Below, piece by piece: positions 1 through 9,261 of a DNA stretch of 64,000 nucleotides. A program made the translations under genes and the position numbers. This DNA is from Flavobacteriales bacterium. GTDB lineage: Bacteria; Bacteroidota; Bacteroidia; UBA10329. The stretch covers positions 62,001 to 126,000 of the forward strand of contig JAIPBM010000007.1 in NCBI GenBank assembly GCA_021739695.1. Direction: 5' to 3'. Every line of letters starts with the position of its first letter. Within the stretch, counting starts at the first letter, position 1. The notes below the pieces were generated by a model that was given only the letters and a program-made list of their open reading frames with translations, was not told the DNA's origin and did not search any database.

Positions 1-1766
1 CCAGGAGCAGCCCAAAGCACAGCCAACGGTCCAATTCCATTTCCGTTGGTAATTGTTCCACCCACAAAATTCCATTGAAACTGAGCTGCAGCATTCGCAT
101 TTCCTGTATAATTTACCAACATAGGAGTGCCCGCGCAACCCACAGCTGGAAGATTGAAATCGGCCGTTGGTGGTGGCGTAATGGTTACAAGCACCGTATC
201 ATCATTGGAACAGCCATCGCTTCGGGTAACTGTTACGATGTATTCCATATCCACTTGAGGCGTACAAAGCGGATTGTAAATTCCCGTATTGGAAAGATCG
301 GTAGCTGGACTCCATTGAAATGTACTGTTCGGAGCGCTGGAACTCGCATTGAGTAGCACACTTCCACCAATGCATACCGAAACATCGTTTCCTGCAAAAG
401 GCGTTGGGCCGTCATCTACGGTTACGGTTACGGAATCTGAAACCGCAGCAGAACCGCAGTTATCGGTTACCGAAACGTGATAGACCGTAGTTTGCGTTGG
501 TGCTGGAGTGATATTCTGCGACACTCCAAGTCCATTGTCCCACGTATATGTAAAGAGACCTCCGCCACCTTCTGCAACGCACCATGAAATGGCGTTTCCA
601 ACACAAATGGTCGTGTCATTACTTGTGGTGGTACTGATGGGAGAAAGGTCATTAATGTAGATTCGAAATGTATCTGTAAGGCCACACGTGGATGTGACCA
701 CCACAAATTCAACGTACTCTATTCCTTCAGCAACATTATCGTTGATAGGAGAAATGGTAAACGAGACGCTATTCTGCCCAGCAGGAATAATGATCGTGCT
801 GTCGGTCTGATTAAGTTCTGGTATCGGATCGTAGTCAATTCCCCAACCTGCGGTCGAGCCAGAAATCCAAATAGGCACAGGGAAATCCTGTGTGATAACC
901 GAGCCATTGAGCGTAAGGGTCACTGTAGCATCGTTACAGCCTTCGTAAGCTGTAGAATCTGCAGCGGCAGTGGCTGTTTCAACCACGATACTTCCTGTCG
1001 TCAAACTATTCTCCTCAATAAAACAACTCGTGTCGAAGCTCTGATCAAATCCACCATCAGATTGCAAAAACCTTAGATGATACGTTTCTCCGCAGATCAC
1101 ATCTCTTGATGCTGTCATCACAGTTGTTATTCCTCCGAACACCAAAAGAGGATTACCTACATTATCAATGTAATAGGCGGGATTTCCGCAACCTTGGTTG
1201 TTGATGGTCGTGATCTGAATTGGGGTTGAAGTGCCAGGGATGAGGGCAATATTAGTCTCTGCCAACGGGACACTTACGCCAGTTATCGTGATGGCAAAAG
1301 GATCTACATAATTAGAACAAGAAAAATTTGGATGCTCTTCTGAACAGAAGACATACTTGAACTGTACGTAATCTGCATTTGGAACGAAATCAAACTCAAG
1401 AATAATGGCATCTCCAGATGTTTCCCCAGTAAGGTTGTCTAAATAGGCACTTCCAGGTGTTCCAAGATCGGTTGAAGCAAAATTGATCTCAGGTTGAGCT
1501 GCTTCCGTGACATCGCCATTGCTTAATCCAACGCCTGAAGAAATCCCCAGACCAGTTGGATTGGCTGCTGTTGTAAACGCGCCAATAGCCAGTGGCGAAC
1601 CTGTAATGGAAGCGTTACTAACCACAACTCCAGGGCCGGCAATGATCTCTGCTAATTGCTGTGCAGTCTGACCTGTTGTCACCACCATTTGCGCAGAAAC
1701 ATTGGCCACAAGCAAAAGCAATGAGACAAGAATAAAAAGGATGAATCTGTTGAACCTCAAGGTCAA
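1..1766 (-). CDS. Choice-of-anchor L domain secreted protein, 3' end beyond the left edge
   Basis: The minus-strand frame is open from 1766 to the window edge (about 588 residues, C-terminus missing). No ATG precedes the signal peptide; two in-frame TTG codons at 1766 and 1760 are the only sensible starts, giving a 26-residue signal peptide ending VSAQ. Residues ~27-250 match the choice-of-anchor L domain (motif YVFCSEEHPNF near residue 137), followed by a Calx-beta-like segment (~270-370) and PKD/Ig-like repeats with WSPATDL and FQWNF strands. By analogy with the two genes upstream it probably ends in a T9SS type B tail, but that part is not visible. It lies 40 bp after the gene at 1807 on the same strand, so the three genes are likely co-transcribed. 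Role: inferred surface or extracellular adhesin-like protein; no enzyme motif is seen. Confidence 0.8.
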   Translation of the reverse strand, partial: MTLRFNRFILFILVSLLLLVANVSAQMVVTTGQTAQQLAEIIAGPGVVVSNASITGSPLAIGAFTTAANPTGLGISSGVGLSNGDVTEAAQPEINFASTDLGTPGSAYLDNLTGETSGDAIILEFDFVPNADYVQFKYVFCSEEHPNFSCSNYVDPFAITITGVSVPLAETNIALIPGTSTPIQITTINNQGCGNPAYYIDNVGNPLLVFGGITTVMTASRDVICGETYHLRFLQSDGGFDQSFDTSCFIEENSLTTGSIVVETATAAADSTAYEGCNDATVTLTLNGSVITQDFPVPIWISGSTAGWGIDYDPIPELNQTDSTIIIPAGQNSVSFTISPINDNVAEGIEYVEFVVVTSTCGLTDTFRIYINDLSPISTTTSNDTTICVGNAISWCVAEGGGGLFTYTWDNGLGVSQNITPAPTQTTVYHVSVTDNCGSAAVSDSVTVTVDDGPTPFAGNDVSVCIGGSVLLNASSSAPNSTFQWSPATDLSNTGIYNPLCTPQVDMEYIVTVTRSDGCSNDDTVLVTITPPPTADFNLPAVGCAGTPMLVNYTGNANAAAQFQWNFVGGTITNGNGIGPLAVLWAAP

Positions 1767-1806
1767 AATTTTGGCGCGCGAATTTACTTAATCGTTTACG
1801 ATAATG

Positions 1807-3981
1807 CTACTTCAGCAATGTTACGTGCCCGGATTCCTTGATGATCGTGTTTTTCACGGAACGGGCTAGTATTCGATAGGCATAGACGCCCAAAGGCATG
1901 ATCTGGTTGCCTCGATTATTCAATGTTCCATTCCATTTTTCAAATGGGTCAGTTGAGTGAAAAATCAGCTTGCCCCATCGGTCATAAACCCACATTTCGT
2001 ATTCGCTGAAACCGAAAGCCTTCGGCCCCCACGTATCGTTAATGCGATCGTCATTCGGAGTAAATGCGTTTGGAATCCAAAACCGCACTTCCGGTTCCAC
2101 TCGAATCCAAACCGTGTCTGAAGTTTGGCAACCATTGTCATCGGTGAAGATCATGATGGCTTCATAGTTCCCTGTGTCAGTATAGAAATGCTCGTATTCA
2201 CACATGGGCACCTGATCAGAAAACGAAGCGCCATCTCCAGTAAAAAGAGCGCATTCTGTAGCGCTGGAAGTCGTTCCTGTGAAGTTGAAAACAGGATCGA
2301 ATACGAATTGAATATTGGTATCCACTGTCAATTCGCCATCTGGTATTGGCCAAACTTCCACAGGCTGCTGAACAAGATAAGTTGAAGTGTCCACGCAGCC
2401 ATTCGAAGTCCAAATGGTCAGCGAAACATCATAAATTCCCGATTCTAAATATTGATGCAGCTCACGTTCGCCTGTTGCAGATGTTCCATCTCCAAAATCC
2501 CAGCTCAACTCATAACTGGTTGCGGCATACGAACTATCGAGAAACAAAATCCCCAACGGGGCGCATCCACGCAGATCGCCCGATGGGAAATATGCATCTG
2601 GTCGCGGCAAGGTCTGAATGGTGGTGCTTGTCTGGTCGGAACAAATATTGTCCGTCACCGTCAGCGATATTTGAAACGTTCCCAAAGCTTCGAATGAAAT
2701 TCCAGTTGGATTTTGATCGGTGCTTGTGGCTGGCAACCCATTGGTGAATTCCCACTGGAATGTGGCGCCTCCGCCAAACGTACCCGAAGCCTGAAAATCA
2801 AATTCATTGGAATCTGAACAGACATCGCCATCAATCACGATATCGGCAACAATCTGTTCAAAAACTTCAACGATTGCCACGGTTGAATCAGCGCAGCCAA
2901 ACCCTGGATTGGCGACCAGCGTTACCACATAAGAACCCGTATCCGGATAAGTAAAAACAGGATCTTCCAAATTGGAGGTATCGCTTAATATGCCTTCAAT
3001 TCCAAAATCCCAATGAAAGTATTGAGCGTTGATGCTGTTGTTGCCAAATGAAACCTGCAATCCGCTGCATGGGTCGTGAAACGAAGATTGCACCGGAATG
3101 ACCGCTTGAATATTAGATGAACAATTGACCACGTTGAACTGAAAATCGCGCTTATTAATGCTGATGAGCTGTCCATTTCGATATTCTTCCACACAAACAC
3201 CCACCACGTATTGTCCTGCCTGAGTTGGAACGCCCGTAAGTTCTCCAGTCACGGGATCAATGGTCAATGCAGGTGAGGCATCTATCGGATAGGCATTCGA
3301 ATAGCCCGAATTCCAATTGATGTTGGTATATGGCGGTGCATCGGGTGGAACTGGTGCAGGCATTGCCTGACTACCACCATGAAAAGGCGTGCAAAGCGAA
3401 TAAACAAGTTGATCTCCATCAGGATCCGTAGCTGAATGATCAAAGATCAATTCATCTCCAATGCATAGCGCCAAAGGCGGGAAATTGTTGAAATACGGAC
3501 TGCTGTTGCAGGAATTCAGGGCTTCTTCTGGGATTTCAACGTAATACGTGGAGCCTTGAGACCCTGGCGAAGTTAGATTGATGATACTTTGGTTTCGGCA
3601 GCAACGCTGGTAAGCCACATAATATCCTCCTGCGATAAACGGCAGATGTGCCGTTATGGTGTAAATAGCCTCTTCCACACAAATATCAGGCGGTGCCTGC
3701 AAACATGGGTTGTTGATGACCACATCCAACAACTGAGAACCATTGTAAGGTGCTGAAAGGGTGGTGACAAGTGCTCCAGCAGCATTGAAAATGCCAATGG
3801 CAGCTGGGTCATCGAAAGGTGCACCAGAACTATAACAATCACGGTAAACTTTAAGCGTTATCCGATAATCATCACTTCCCAAACATTCGTAGAAAATTTC
3901 TCCACCAACCAAGTGCTCTGCTTTAACAAAGCTGGCAGATGAAAGGCAGATGAACAGAACGAAGAAAAATTTCAATCGCAT
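1807..3981 (-). CDS. PKD-domain protein with T9SS type B (gliding-associated) C-terminal domain
   Basis: A 724-residue secreted protein. Residues 1-21 are a signal peptide (cut near VKA-EHLV). Residues ~22-285 form the cysteine-bearing N-terminal region often seen ahead of PKD repeats in Bacteroidota (HLVGGEIFYECLG). PKD-type domains follow at about 295-375, 380-460 and 465-545, each with an FxWDFG or YELSWDFGDGTS signature. The last ~90 residues (from FWIPNAFTPNDDRINDTW, with WVYDRWGKLIF and LPLGVY-like GVYAYRI) are the gliding motility-associated, T9SS type B sorting domain. Export through the general pathway and then T9SS is therefore expected. It begins 15 bp after the stop of the 704-residue gene upstream on the same strand, so both are probably one transcript. 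No catalytic motif is seen; a binding or adhesive role is inferred. Confidence 0.85.
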   Translation of the reverse strand: MRLKFFFVLFICLSSASFVKAEHLVGGEIFYECLGSDDYRITLKVYRDCYSSGAPFDDPAAIGIFNAAGALVTTLSAPYNGSQLLDVVINNPCLQAPPDICVEEAIYTITAHLPFIAGGYYVAYQRCCRNQSIINLTSPGSQGSTYYVEIPEEALNSCNSSPYFNNFPPLALCIGDELIFDHSATDPDGDQLVYSLCTPFHGGSQAMPAPVPPDAPPYTNINWNSGYSNAYPIDASPALTIDPVTGELTGVPTQAGQYVVGVCVEEYRNGQLISINKRDFQFNVVNCSSNIQAVIPVQSSFHDPCSGLQVSFGNNSINAQYFHWDFGIEGILSDTSNLEDPVFTYPDTGSYVVTLVANPGFGCADSTVAIVEVFEQIVADIVIDGDVCSDSNEFDFQASGTFGGGATFQWEFTNGLPATSTDQNPTGISFEALGTFQISLTVTDNICSDQTSTTIQTLPRPDAYFPSGDLRGCAPLGILFLDSSYAATSYELSWDFGDGTSATGERELHQYLESGIYDVSLTIWTSNGCVDTSTYLVQQPVEVWPIPDGELTVDTNIQFVFDPVFNFTGTTSSATECALFTGDGASFSDQVPMCEYEHFYTDTGNYEAIMIFTDDNGCQTSDTVWIRVEPEVRFWIPNAFTPNDDRINDTWGPKAFGFSEYEMWVYDRWGKLIFHSTDPFEKWNGTLNNRGNQIMPLGVYAYRILARSVKNTIIKESGHVTLLK

Positions 3982-3996
3982 GGGCTGAGGTCATTC

Positions 3997-6111
3997 TCAC
4001 GGAAGCACGAACAGAGACCCTTTTTCCCTCACATCAATCCCAATTGGCGGATGAACCACAATGCTGTAGATGTACATTCCAGCAGGAACCAGACTTCCTT
4101 TGTAGGTGCCATCCCAAACTGTATCGTCTTTAAAACGACCGAACTTCAGCCTGTTTCCCCATCTATCAAAGATCTCCATATCGTAATAAAGGTAACCTTC
4201 TCCGATCATTCCGAACTCGTCATTGATACCATCGCCATTTGGCGTAAACGAATTCGGAACATAGACGTGCAACGGAGGATAAACGGTAACGGTGTCTTCC
4301 ACCGTAGCCTCGCAACCATTGCTGTTTGTAACGGTCAAGGTTACTATGTAAGTTCCTTCTTCAAGATATTCGTGCAATGGCGATTCTCGAAAACCAAAGG
4401 TTCCATCTCCAAAATCCCATGCAAAATCGGTTATATCTGTGGAGCTGCTAGTGAACTGAACAGTACTGTGAGCAGTCAACTTACTCGTGAAGGAAACATC
4501 CACCTCATCAACGATCACGTTTGCCTGACCGTCTTCTGTAATGCCGCAGCTATCGGTTACTTGCAGCAGAACGGTTGTGCTCGCAACAGGACTGACCGCG
4601 TATGTGGCATCGGTTCCAGAACCATCCCAGAGATAGGTGATATTGCCAAGACCGCCCGAAACCTGCGCTTCAAGAATGGCCTCTTCGCCATTACAAATGA
4701 TCGCGTCTGTTACATTCACTTGAATGGGTTGATAATTTGGAATAGTGATGGAAGTGGAAGCCGTAGCTGTAAAGCCGCAAGTATCGGTCACCATAACCGT
4801 GTACGTACTGCTTGAAAACGGATTTACCGTGACGCTACCAGTGCTTGAAGATGTTCCTGCCCATTGGTACTGATAAGTTGGATATCCCCCAGTAGGGACA
4901 ACACTTATGATCCTTTCCTCCGGACAGATAAGCGATACGTCTGGAGATATCTGCAAGGTCAATGGCAATGCATCTTGAATGGTGATGGTGACAGATGTGG
5001 CTGGTCCGGTTGCACACGGGTTAAGCTGATCGAGAACAATGGTCAAGTTTTCGGTACCTTCCAAAACACCATCTTCTATTACGTTGAAGCTAATTGTTGT
5101 GGTAGCTTGTCCTGCAGGAAACGTGATTGAACTCGGCAAGTTCGAAATATCGGCACCAACAGTTGCCGTGCCGCTGAACGCAAGTCCAACAGTCAAAGGC
5201 GCATCGAAAGGAGCAGACCGCTCGAAGGTCAGTGTCGTAGAACTACATCCCTCTACAAGATCTTGACCTCCGGAAGTAGCTGAAAAACTTGACTCCGCAC
5301 TCATACTTACCGTTGGGCTGCTAAAACTTCCGGCCTCTAGAAAAACGGCACTATCATAGGTGCCATCACCACCATCTGCAATTGCCAAACGAATATGATA
5401 GGATTGGCAAGGGGTTAGTACGGCCTGCGCTGTAAGTACCTTCGTAAATCCATTGTAACTTACCGTTGCACCGCCTGATTCGCCTGGATCATCTCCATTA
5501 TCTATGTAATACTGAGAATTGGTGGATGCGTTCACGTTCAACATCGTTATGGGCAACGTTGTACCCGGCAGAAGCGCAATATTCGATTCTCCCGAAATTC
5601 CAGGCCCGCTGATCAAGAAGGCAAAAACATCGTTGATAGAGACTGAAGTATCAACCCAAACCATGTATTCATCTGACGCAAATACGTATCTGAACTGAAC
5701 TGTATCTGACGAAGGGATAAAATCGAATTCAAGAATGGACGCATCGTAGGTTCCGACCGAAAGACCAGAAATGGCGGTAAGTGCCGCATCGCCAGGGGTT
5801 GAAAAACCTGTCCCATCTTCTGCCAAGGATCCAGCTTGTGTGTTATTCGGGCCTATTGCATCTATTACACGTCCAGTAGAGAGGATAACTCCAGATGAGA
5901 GACCGATGTTGGAAGCTGATCCATCAAAAAATCCTCGCGAAGCAGCATTTCCTGTGAATTGAAAATTACTTACCTGGACGCCTTGTCCGATCAATACGTT
6001 CTCTACAAGCTGCTGTGGTGTGTAACTGGCATCTATCTGAAGCTGCGCCAAGGCCGTTTGAACGGTCATGACCAAGATCAGCAAAAGACAATATGAACGA
6101 ATAAACGTCAT
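3997..6111 (-). CDS. Choice-of-anchor L / Calx-beta / PKD protein with T9SS type B tail
   Basis: A 704-residue secreted protein and first gene of a three-gene minus-strand unit. Residues 1-22 are a signal peptide ending ALA-QLQ. Residues ~28-265 are a choice-of-anchor L domain (FRYVFASDEYMVWV), closely resembling the N-terminus of the gene at the left edge, so these two look like paralogs. A Calx-beta-like domain (~280-375), two Ig-like stretches with paired cysteines (~385-540) and one PKD domain (FAWDFGDGTFGFRESPLHEY, ~550-605) follow. The last 90 residues (YVPNSFTPNGDGINDEF, IFDRWGN, LVPAGMYIYSI) are a T9SS type B sorting domain. A TATCTTTG box lies just upstream of the ATG. Function beyond surface display is not evident. 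Confidence 0.87.
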   Translation of the reverse strand: MTFIRSYCLLLILVMTVQTALAQLQIDASYTPQQLVENVLIGQGVQVSNFQFTGNAASRGFFDGSASNIGLSSGVILSTGRVIDAIGPNNTQAGSLAEDGTGFSTPGDAALTAISGLSVGTYDASILEFDFIPSSDTVQFRYVFASDEYMVWVDTSVSINDVFAFLISGPGISGESNIALLPGTTLPITMLNVNASTNSQYYIDNGDDPGESGGATVSYNGFTKVLTAQAVLTPCQSYHIRLAIADGGDGTYDSAVFLEAGSFSSPTVSMSAESSFSATSGGQDLVEGCSSTTLTFERSAPFDAPLTVGLAFSGTATVGADISNLPSSITFPAGQATTTISFNVIEDGVLEGTENLTIVLDQLNPCATGPATSVTITIQDALPLTLQISPDVSLICPEERIISVVPTGGYPTYQYQWAGTSSSTGSVTVNPFSSSTYTVMVTDTCGFTATASTSITIPNYQPIQVNVTDAIICNGEEAILEAQVSGGLGNITYLWDGSGTDATYAVSPVASTTVLLQVTDSCGITEDGQANVIVDEVDVSFTSKLTAHSTVQFTSSSTDITDFAWDFGDGTFGFRESPLHEYLEEGTYIVTLTVTNSNGCEATVEDTVTVYPPLHVYVPNSFTPNGDGINDEFGMIGEGYLYYDMEIFDRWGNRLKFGRFKDDTVWDGTYKGSLVPAGMYIYSIVVHPPIGIDVREKGSLFVLP

Positions 6112-6121
6112 TTAGAACGAA

Positions 6122-6129
6122 CAAAGATA
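6122..6129 (-). promoter_or_regulatory. Putative Bacteroidota -7 box (TATCTTTG) for the choice-of-anchor L operon
   Basis: On the minus strand TATCTTTG matches the TAnnTTTG -7 consensus of Bacteroidota primary sigma factors and ends 10 nt before the ATG at 6111. A clear TTTG -33 box is not visible, so the call rests on the -7 element and position. Confidence 0.5.
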
Positions 6130-6191
6130 GCTACGCGCGTTTCCAGCTTTGAACTCCATTCTGCCGCAGATGTTTCGCAATCATTAAAAAC

Positions 6192-6199
6192 TAAATTTG
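6192..6199 (+). promoter_or_regulatory. Putative -7 box (TAAATTTG) for the dipeptidase gene
   Basis: TAAATTTG matches TAnnTTTG and lies 11 nt before the ATG at 6211. A weak TTTC at 6173 could serve as upstream element, though the 15-nt spacing is short. It sits back-to-back with the opposite-strand box at 6122-6129, which fits a divergent promoter pair. Confidence 0.45.
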
Positions 6200-6210
6200 G
6201 GCGAATCAAA

Positions 6211-7590
6211 ATGTGTGAAATGGACATCAGAACAGTTGACAATTACATTGAATCCAACAAAGACCGATTTTTAGACGAACTGGTAGACCTTCTCAAGGTT
6301 CCGTCTGTCAGTGCCGATCCAGCGTTTAGTAAGGACGTGCACCGCGCTGCTGAGTTGCTCGCATCGCGACTTACAGAAATTGGGATTGATGCGGTGGAAA
6401 TCTGCCCAACAGCAGGTTATCCTATCGTTTATGGAGAAAAGATCTTGGATTCAAGCTTACCTACAGTGTTGGTCTATGGACATTACGATGTGCAACCAGC
6501 TGATCCTATTGAACTTTGGACTTCTCCTCCATTTGAACCTGTGATCAAAGACGGAAAGATCTATGCGCGCGGTGCCTGCGATGATAAAGGCCAAATGTAC
6601 ATGCATGTGAAAGCAGTGGAATTGATGATAAAAACCACTGGGCTTCCATGCAACGTCAAGTTCATGATTGAAGGCGAAGAAGAAGTCGGATCTGACAATC
6701 TTGGCTTATTCGTTAAGTCGAACAAAGAACGTTTGAAAGCCGATCTGGTACTTATTTCTGATACAGGAATGATTGCCAACGACATTCCTTCGATAACGGT
6801 CGGTCTTAGAGGATTGAGTTACATTGAAGTGGAAGTTACCGGCCCAAAACGTGACCTACATTCTGGACTTTACGGTGGCGCGGTCGGCAATCCGATCAAC
6901 ATTCTTTGCGACATGATTGCTTCGCTGCATGACGAAAACAAGAAGATCACCATTCCTGGATTTTATGATGATGTGATTGAAGTAAGCACGGAAGAACGCG
7001 CTCAAATGGCCAAAGCGCCTTTCAGCGAGCAGAATTACTGCGATGAACTGGACATGAAAGCAACTCAAGGAGAAGCGGGTTATTCCACACTGGAGCGAGC
7101 AACCATCCGTCCAACGTTGGATGTAAATGGAATTTGGGGCGGCTACATTGGCCAAGGAGCCAAAACAGTGTTGCCGTCAAAAGCGCACGCCAAAATCTCT
7201 TGCCGTTTGGTGCCAGGACAAGACCCTGATAAGATCACTGAACTCGTATTGAAGCATTTGGTGTCTATTGCACCATCTTCGGTGAAAGTAAAAGCAACGC
7301 CTCACCATGGCGGACAACCATACCTTACTCCAACCGACTTTCCAGGTTATCAAGCAGCACACAAGGCAATGGAAACCACGTTTGGAAAAGCGCCTCTTCC
7401 GATGCGCAGCGGTGGAAGTATTCCTATTGTTGCGATGTTTGAAGAAGAACTCGGATTGAAATCTGTGTTGATGGGATTCGGACTCGATTCAGATGCCATC
7501 CACTCACCAAACGAGCATTTTGGCGTTTTCAATTATTTGAAAGGCATTCAGACCATTCCGTTCTTCTACCAATATTTGGCCGAAGGGTAA
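6211..7590 (+). CDS. M20 family dipeptidase (CNDP2-like)
   Basis: A 459-residue cytoplasmic metallopeptidase of family M20, the group of carnosinase-like dipeptidases that use two metal ions, usually zinc. Visible ligands are H91 and D93 in GHYDVQP, the bridging D124 in ARGACDDKGQ, the EGEEEVGS block (residues 154-161, catalytic and metal Glu), and a C-terminal His in DAIHSPNE. The dimerisation-domain signature RDLHSGLYGG is present. There is no signal peptide. Start: ATG at 6211; a second in-frame ATG at 6223 (MDIRTVDNY) is equally possible. It is divergent from the T9SS operon on its left and is followed by an unrelated lipoprotein gene, so it is probably monocistronic. Substrate specificity cannot be read from the sequence. 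Confidence 0.92.
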   Translation: MCEMDIRTVDNYIESNKDRFLDELVDLLKVPSVSADPAFSKDVHRAAELLASRLTEIGIDAVEICPTAGYPIVYGEKILDSSLPTVLVYGHYDVQPADPIELWTSPPFEPVIKDGKIYARGACDDKGQMYMHVKAVELMIKTTGLPCNVKFMIEGEEEVGSDNLGLFVKSNKERLKADLVLISDTGMIANDIPSITVGLRGLSYIEVEVTGPKRDLHSGLYGGAVGNPINILCDMIASLHDENKKITIPGFYDDVIEVSTEERAQMAKAPFSEQNYCDELDMKATQGEAGYSTLERATIRPTLDVNGIWGGYIGQGAKTVLPSKAHAKISCRLVPGQDPDKITELVLKHLVSIAPSSVKVKATPHHGGQPYLTPTDFPGYQAAHKAMETTFGKAPLPMRSGGSIPIVAMFEEELGLKSVLMGFGLDSDAIHSPNEHFGVFNYLKGIQTIPFFYQYLAEG

Positions 7591-7701
7591 ATTGGAAGCT
7601 CTGCGATCTGAAAACTTCGCAAAAAAATTGTCCTTGAAATAAGAAAGCCACGCAATAATCGTGGTAATCCTACTGTTAGAATAACTACCAATTCCAAGCC
7701 G

Positions 7702-8277
7702 ATGGTAGCTGCTTCTCACGTTCGATTTCTGGTATTCTTGCCACTACTTTTTGCACTCGCTTCTTGCGAAGACAATCAGTTGGTTGTGGTTGAGAAACCT
7801 GTTACATCCATGTTTCTGACCCTGACTCCGGATTCTGGACAGGTGGTAGTGCTGAGCTGCCTTGATAACGATGGTCCAAGCGGCAATCCTCCGTATGTGA
7901 ATAACGTTCGCATTCGCGCAAATACCGTTTATCGAGGTCAACTCATCTTAGGGAATCAAATTCCGATATCGTCCGCTAAACTCGAACACATAATTGACAG
8001 CACCTCAGTAGAAGCACTGCCCGAAACGCACCAAATTTTCTTTACCGTATCAAACGAATTGAACCTACATGTGGCTTATGATGATGCTGACGCAAATGGA
8101 TTCCCCGTTGGGATGAACACCATTTTCAGCTCTGAATCCACTTCAAAAGGAGAACTGAAAATTCGAATCGTACATGAACCCAATAAATCTGCCATTGGCG
8201 CAGCAGCTGGAATTGATGTGCGAGTAGGTGGAAAAACAGACGCAGAAGCTACCTTTCAGATTGAGGTAATTGACTGA
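7702..8277 (+). CDS. Lipoprotein resembling the 'type 1 periplasmic binding fold' Bacteroidota family
   Basis: A 191-residue predicted lipoprotein: signal peptide with lipobox LASC (Cys near residue 22), then a compact beta-rich domain. The pattern VVLSCLDNDGP, an aromatic NTVYRG strand, ETHQIFF, YDDADANGFPVG and IRIVHEPNKS resembles short lipoproteins commonly annotated as type 1 periplasmic binding fold superfamily proteins, which in Flavobacteriia usually sit next to a TonB-dependent receptor. No such receptor is adjacent here. The name of that family is a legacy label; function is unknown. It is separated from the next operon by 105 bp containing a hairpin and a promoter-like box, so it is probably transcribed separately. 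Confidence 0.75.
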   Translation: MVAASHVRFLVFLPLLFALASCEDNQLVVVEKPVTSMFLTLTPDSGQVVVLSCLDNDGPSGNPPYVNNVRIRANTVYRGQLILGNQIPISSAKLEHIIDSTSVEALPETHQIFFTVSNELNLHVAYDDADANGFPVGMNTIFSSESTSKGELKIRIVHEPNKSAIGAAAGIDVRVGGKTDAEATFQIEVID

Positions 8278-8286
8278 CTACGAGAA

Positions 8287-8308
8287 ATTGGATTGAAACG
8301 AATCCAAT
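8287..8308 (+). terminator. Hairpin after the lipoprotein gene, weak terminator candidate
   Basis: A perfect 8-bp inverted repeat (ATTGGATT, 6-nt loop, AATCCAAT) starts 10 nt after the stop at 8277. There is no T-run after it, so it may be an mRNA 3'-end stabiliser rather than a true intrinsic terminator. Confidence 0.35.
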
Positions 8309-8351
8309 GTTAAACCTTTGTTGAATCAAGCCGTCCGAAGCTTAGACTTGT

Positions 8352-8359
8352 TATTTTTG
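8352..8359 (+). promoter_or_regulatory. Putative -7 box (TATTTTTG) for the Tat/lipoprotein operon
   Basis: TATTTTTG fits TAnnTTTG and lies 23 nt before the ATG at 8383, the first gene of five overlapping plus-strand genes. No convincing -33 element at the usual spacing. Confidence 0.4.
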
Positions 8360-8382
8360 GTTCAACCTTCTCTGTTGATACT

Positions 8383-9261
8383 ATGAAACATGTAATGGGA
8401 CGTTCGTTGATTTTGTTCTCAATTGTAATTGCGCTGGTTTCTGGCTGCACCAAAGACGAGATCATTATTGACGACAATACCGCACCACCAGATTCAACCA
8501 TTTCAGCCTTGGTCATCAAGAATTATGTGACCAAATGCTACATAAGCCTCCTTGGCCGCGAGCCACATGCGCAAGAACAGCAAGATGGAATTGCGTTGCT
8601 TGATGCAAATAATCTGAGCGTTGCAAGCCGCAAGTCCATGCTCGAAGACATCATGGACAATCAAGAATATCTAGACAAGGTTTTGGAGATCAATTCGCTG
8701 AAACTGCTGAATGGCCCTTTCGACACTTCGGCCGTTCAAGAACAGCTTTACCTATATAACTTGATCATTTTGGACCCACAATACGCTGATTTTGTGGACA
8801 TCATACAAGAAGGCATTGATAATCTGGAAGTGCTTTTGACCACGCCAACCGAATTCAGAAACGGCACCATTGGCATGCAGGAAATGCAGCGCAGATTGGT
8901 GTACAACGAAATTTACGATCAAATAAACATGGGTTCGTACAATTATGTACTTAGTCTGTTCAATAATTTCCTTTTCCGCGACCCAACAGAAGATGAGCAC
9001 AATTCGGGCATTACCATGGTAGATGGGTTTGTGGCAGTTCTCTTTTATCAGACAGGAAATTCGAAGGAAGCGTTCATCGACATCTTCCTTCATTCAGACG
9101 ATTATTATGAAGGACAGGTAAGAGAGCTTTACCAACGCTACCTCTTCCGCGAGCCGAGTTCTGAAGAACAAAGCTATCACTCAACCAGATACAAGGAATC
9201 GTCAGATTACGAAAGATTGCAAGAGGACATTCTATCATCAGATGAATTTGCCGGACTATGA
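8383..9261 (+). CDS. Lipoprotein with DUF4214-like helical repeats, first gene of a five-gene operon
   Basis: A 292-residue predicted lipoprotein (lipobox VSGC, Cys ~22) followed by an acidic linker and an all-helical body. Three repeats carry the same signature, aromatic-x-x-aromatic-L-x-R-(E/D)-P: CYISLLGREP (~50), LFNNFLFRDP (~197) and LYQRYLFREP (~250). This resembles the DUF4214 / phycobilisome-linker-like repeat and, more loosely, the DUF1549 segments found beside DUF1501 genes in Planctomycetota. The following gene starts inside its last codons (ATGA-type 4-nt overlap), so translation is coupled. Location is inferred as outer membrane or periplasm. The molecular role is unknown; scaffolding of the exported protein two genes downstream is one possibility. 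Confidence 0.75.
   Translation: MKHVMGRSLILFSIVIALVSGCTKDEIIIDDNTAPPDSTISALVIKNYVTKCYISLLGREPHAQEQQDGIALLDANNLSVASRKSMLEDIMDNQEYLDKVLEINSLKLLNGPFDTSAVQEQLYLYNLIILDPQYADFVDIIQEGIDNLEVLLTTPTEFRNGTIGMQEMQRRLVYNEIYDQINMGSYNYVLSLFNNFLFRDPTEDEHNSGITMVDGFVAVLFYQTGNSKEAFIDIFLHSDDYYEGQVRELYQRYLFREPSSEEQSYHSTRYKESSDYERLQEDILSSDEFAGL

Noticed and set aside
4051-4815. Long plus-strand frame antisense to the choice-of-anchor L gene
   Set aside because: Composition mirrors the minus-strand coding frame; no domain, signal or start supports it.
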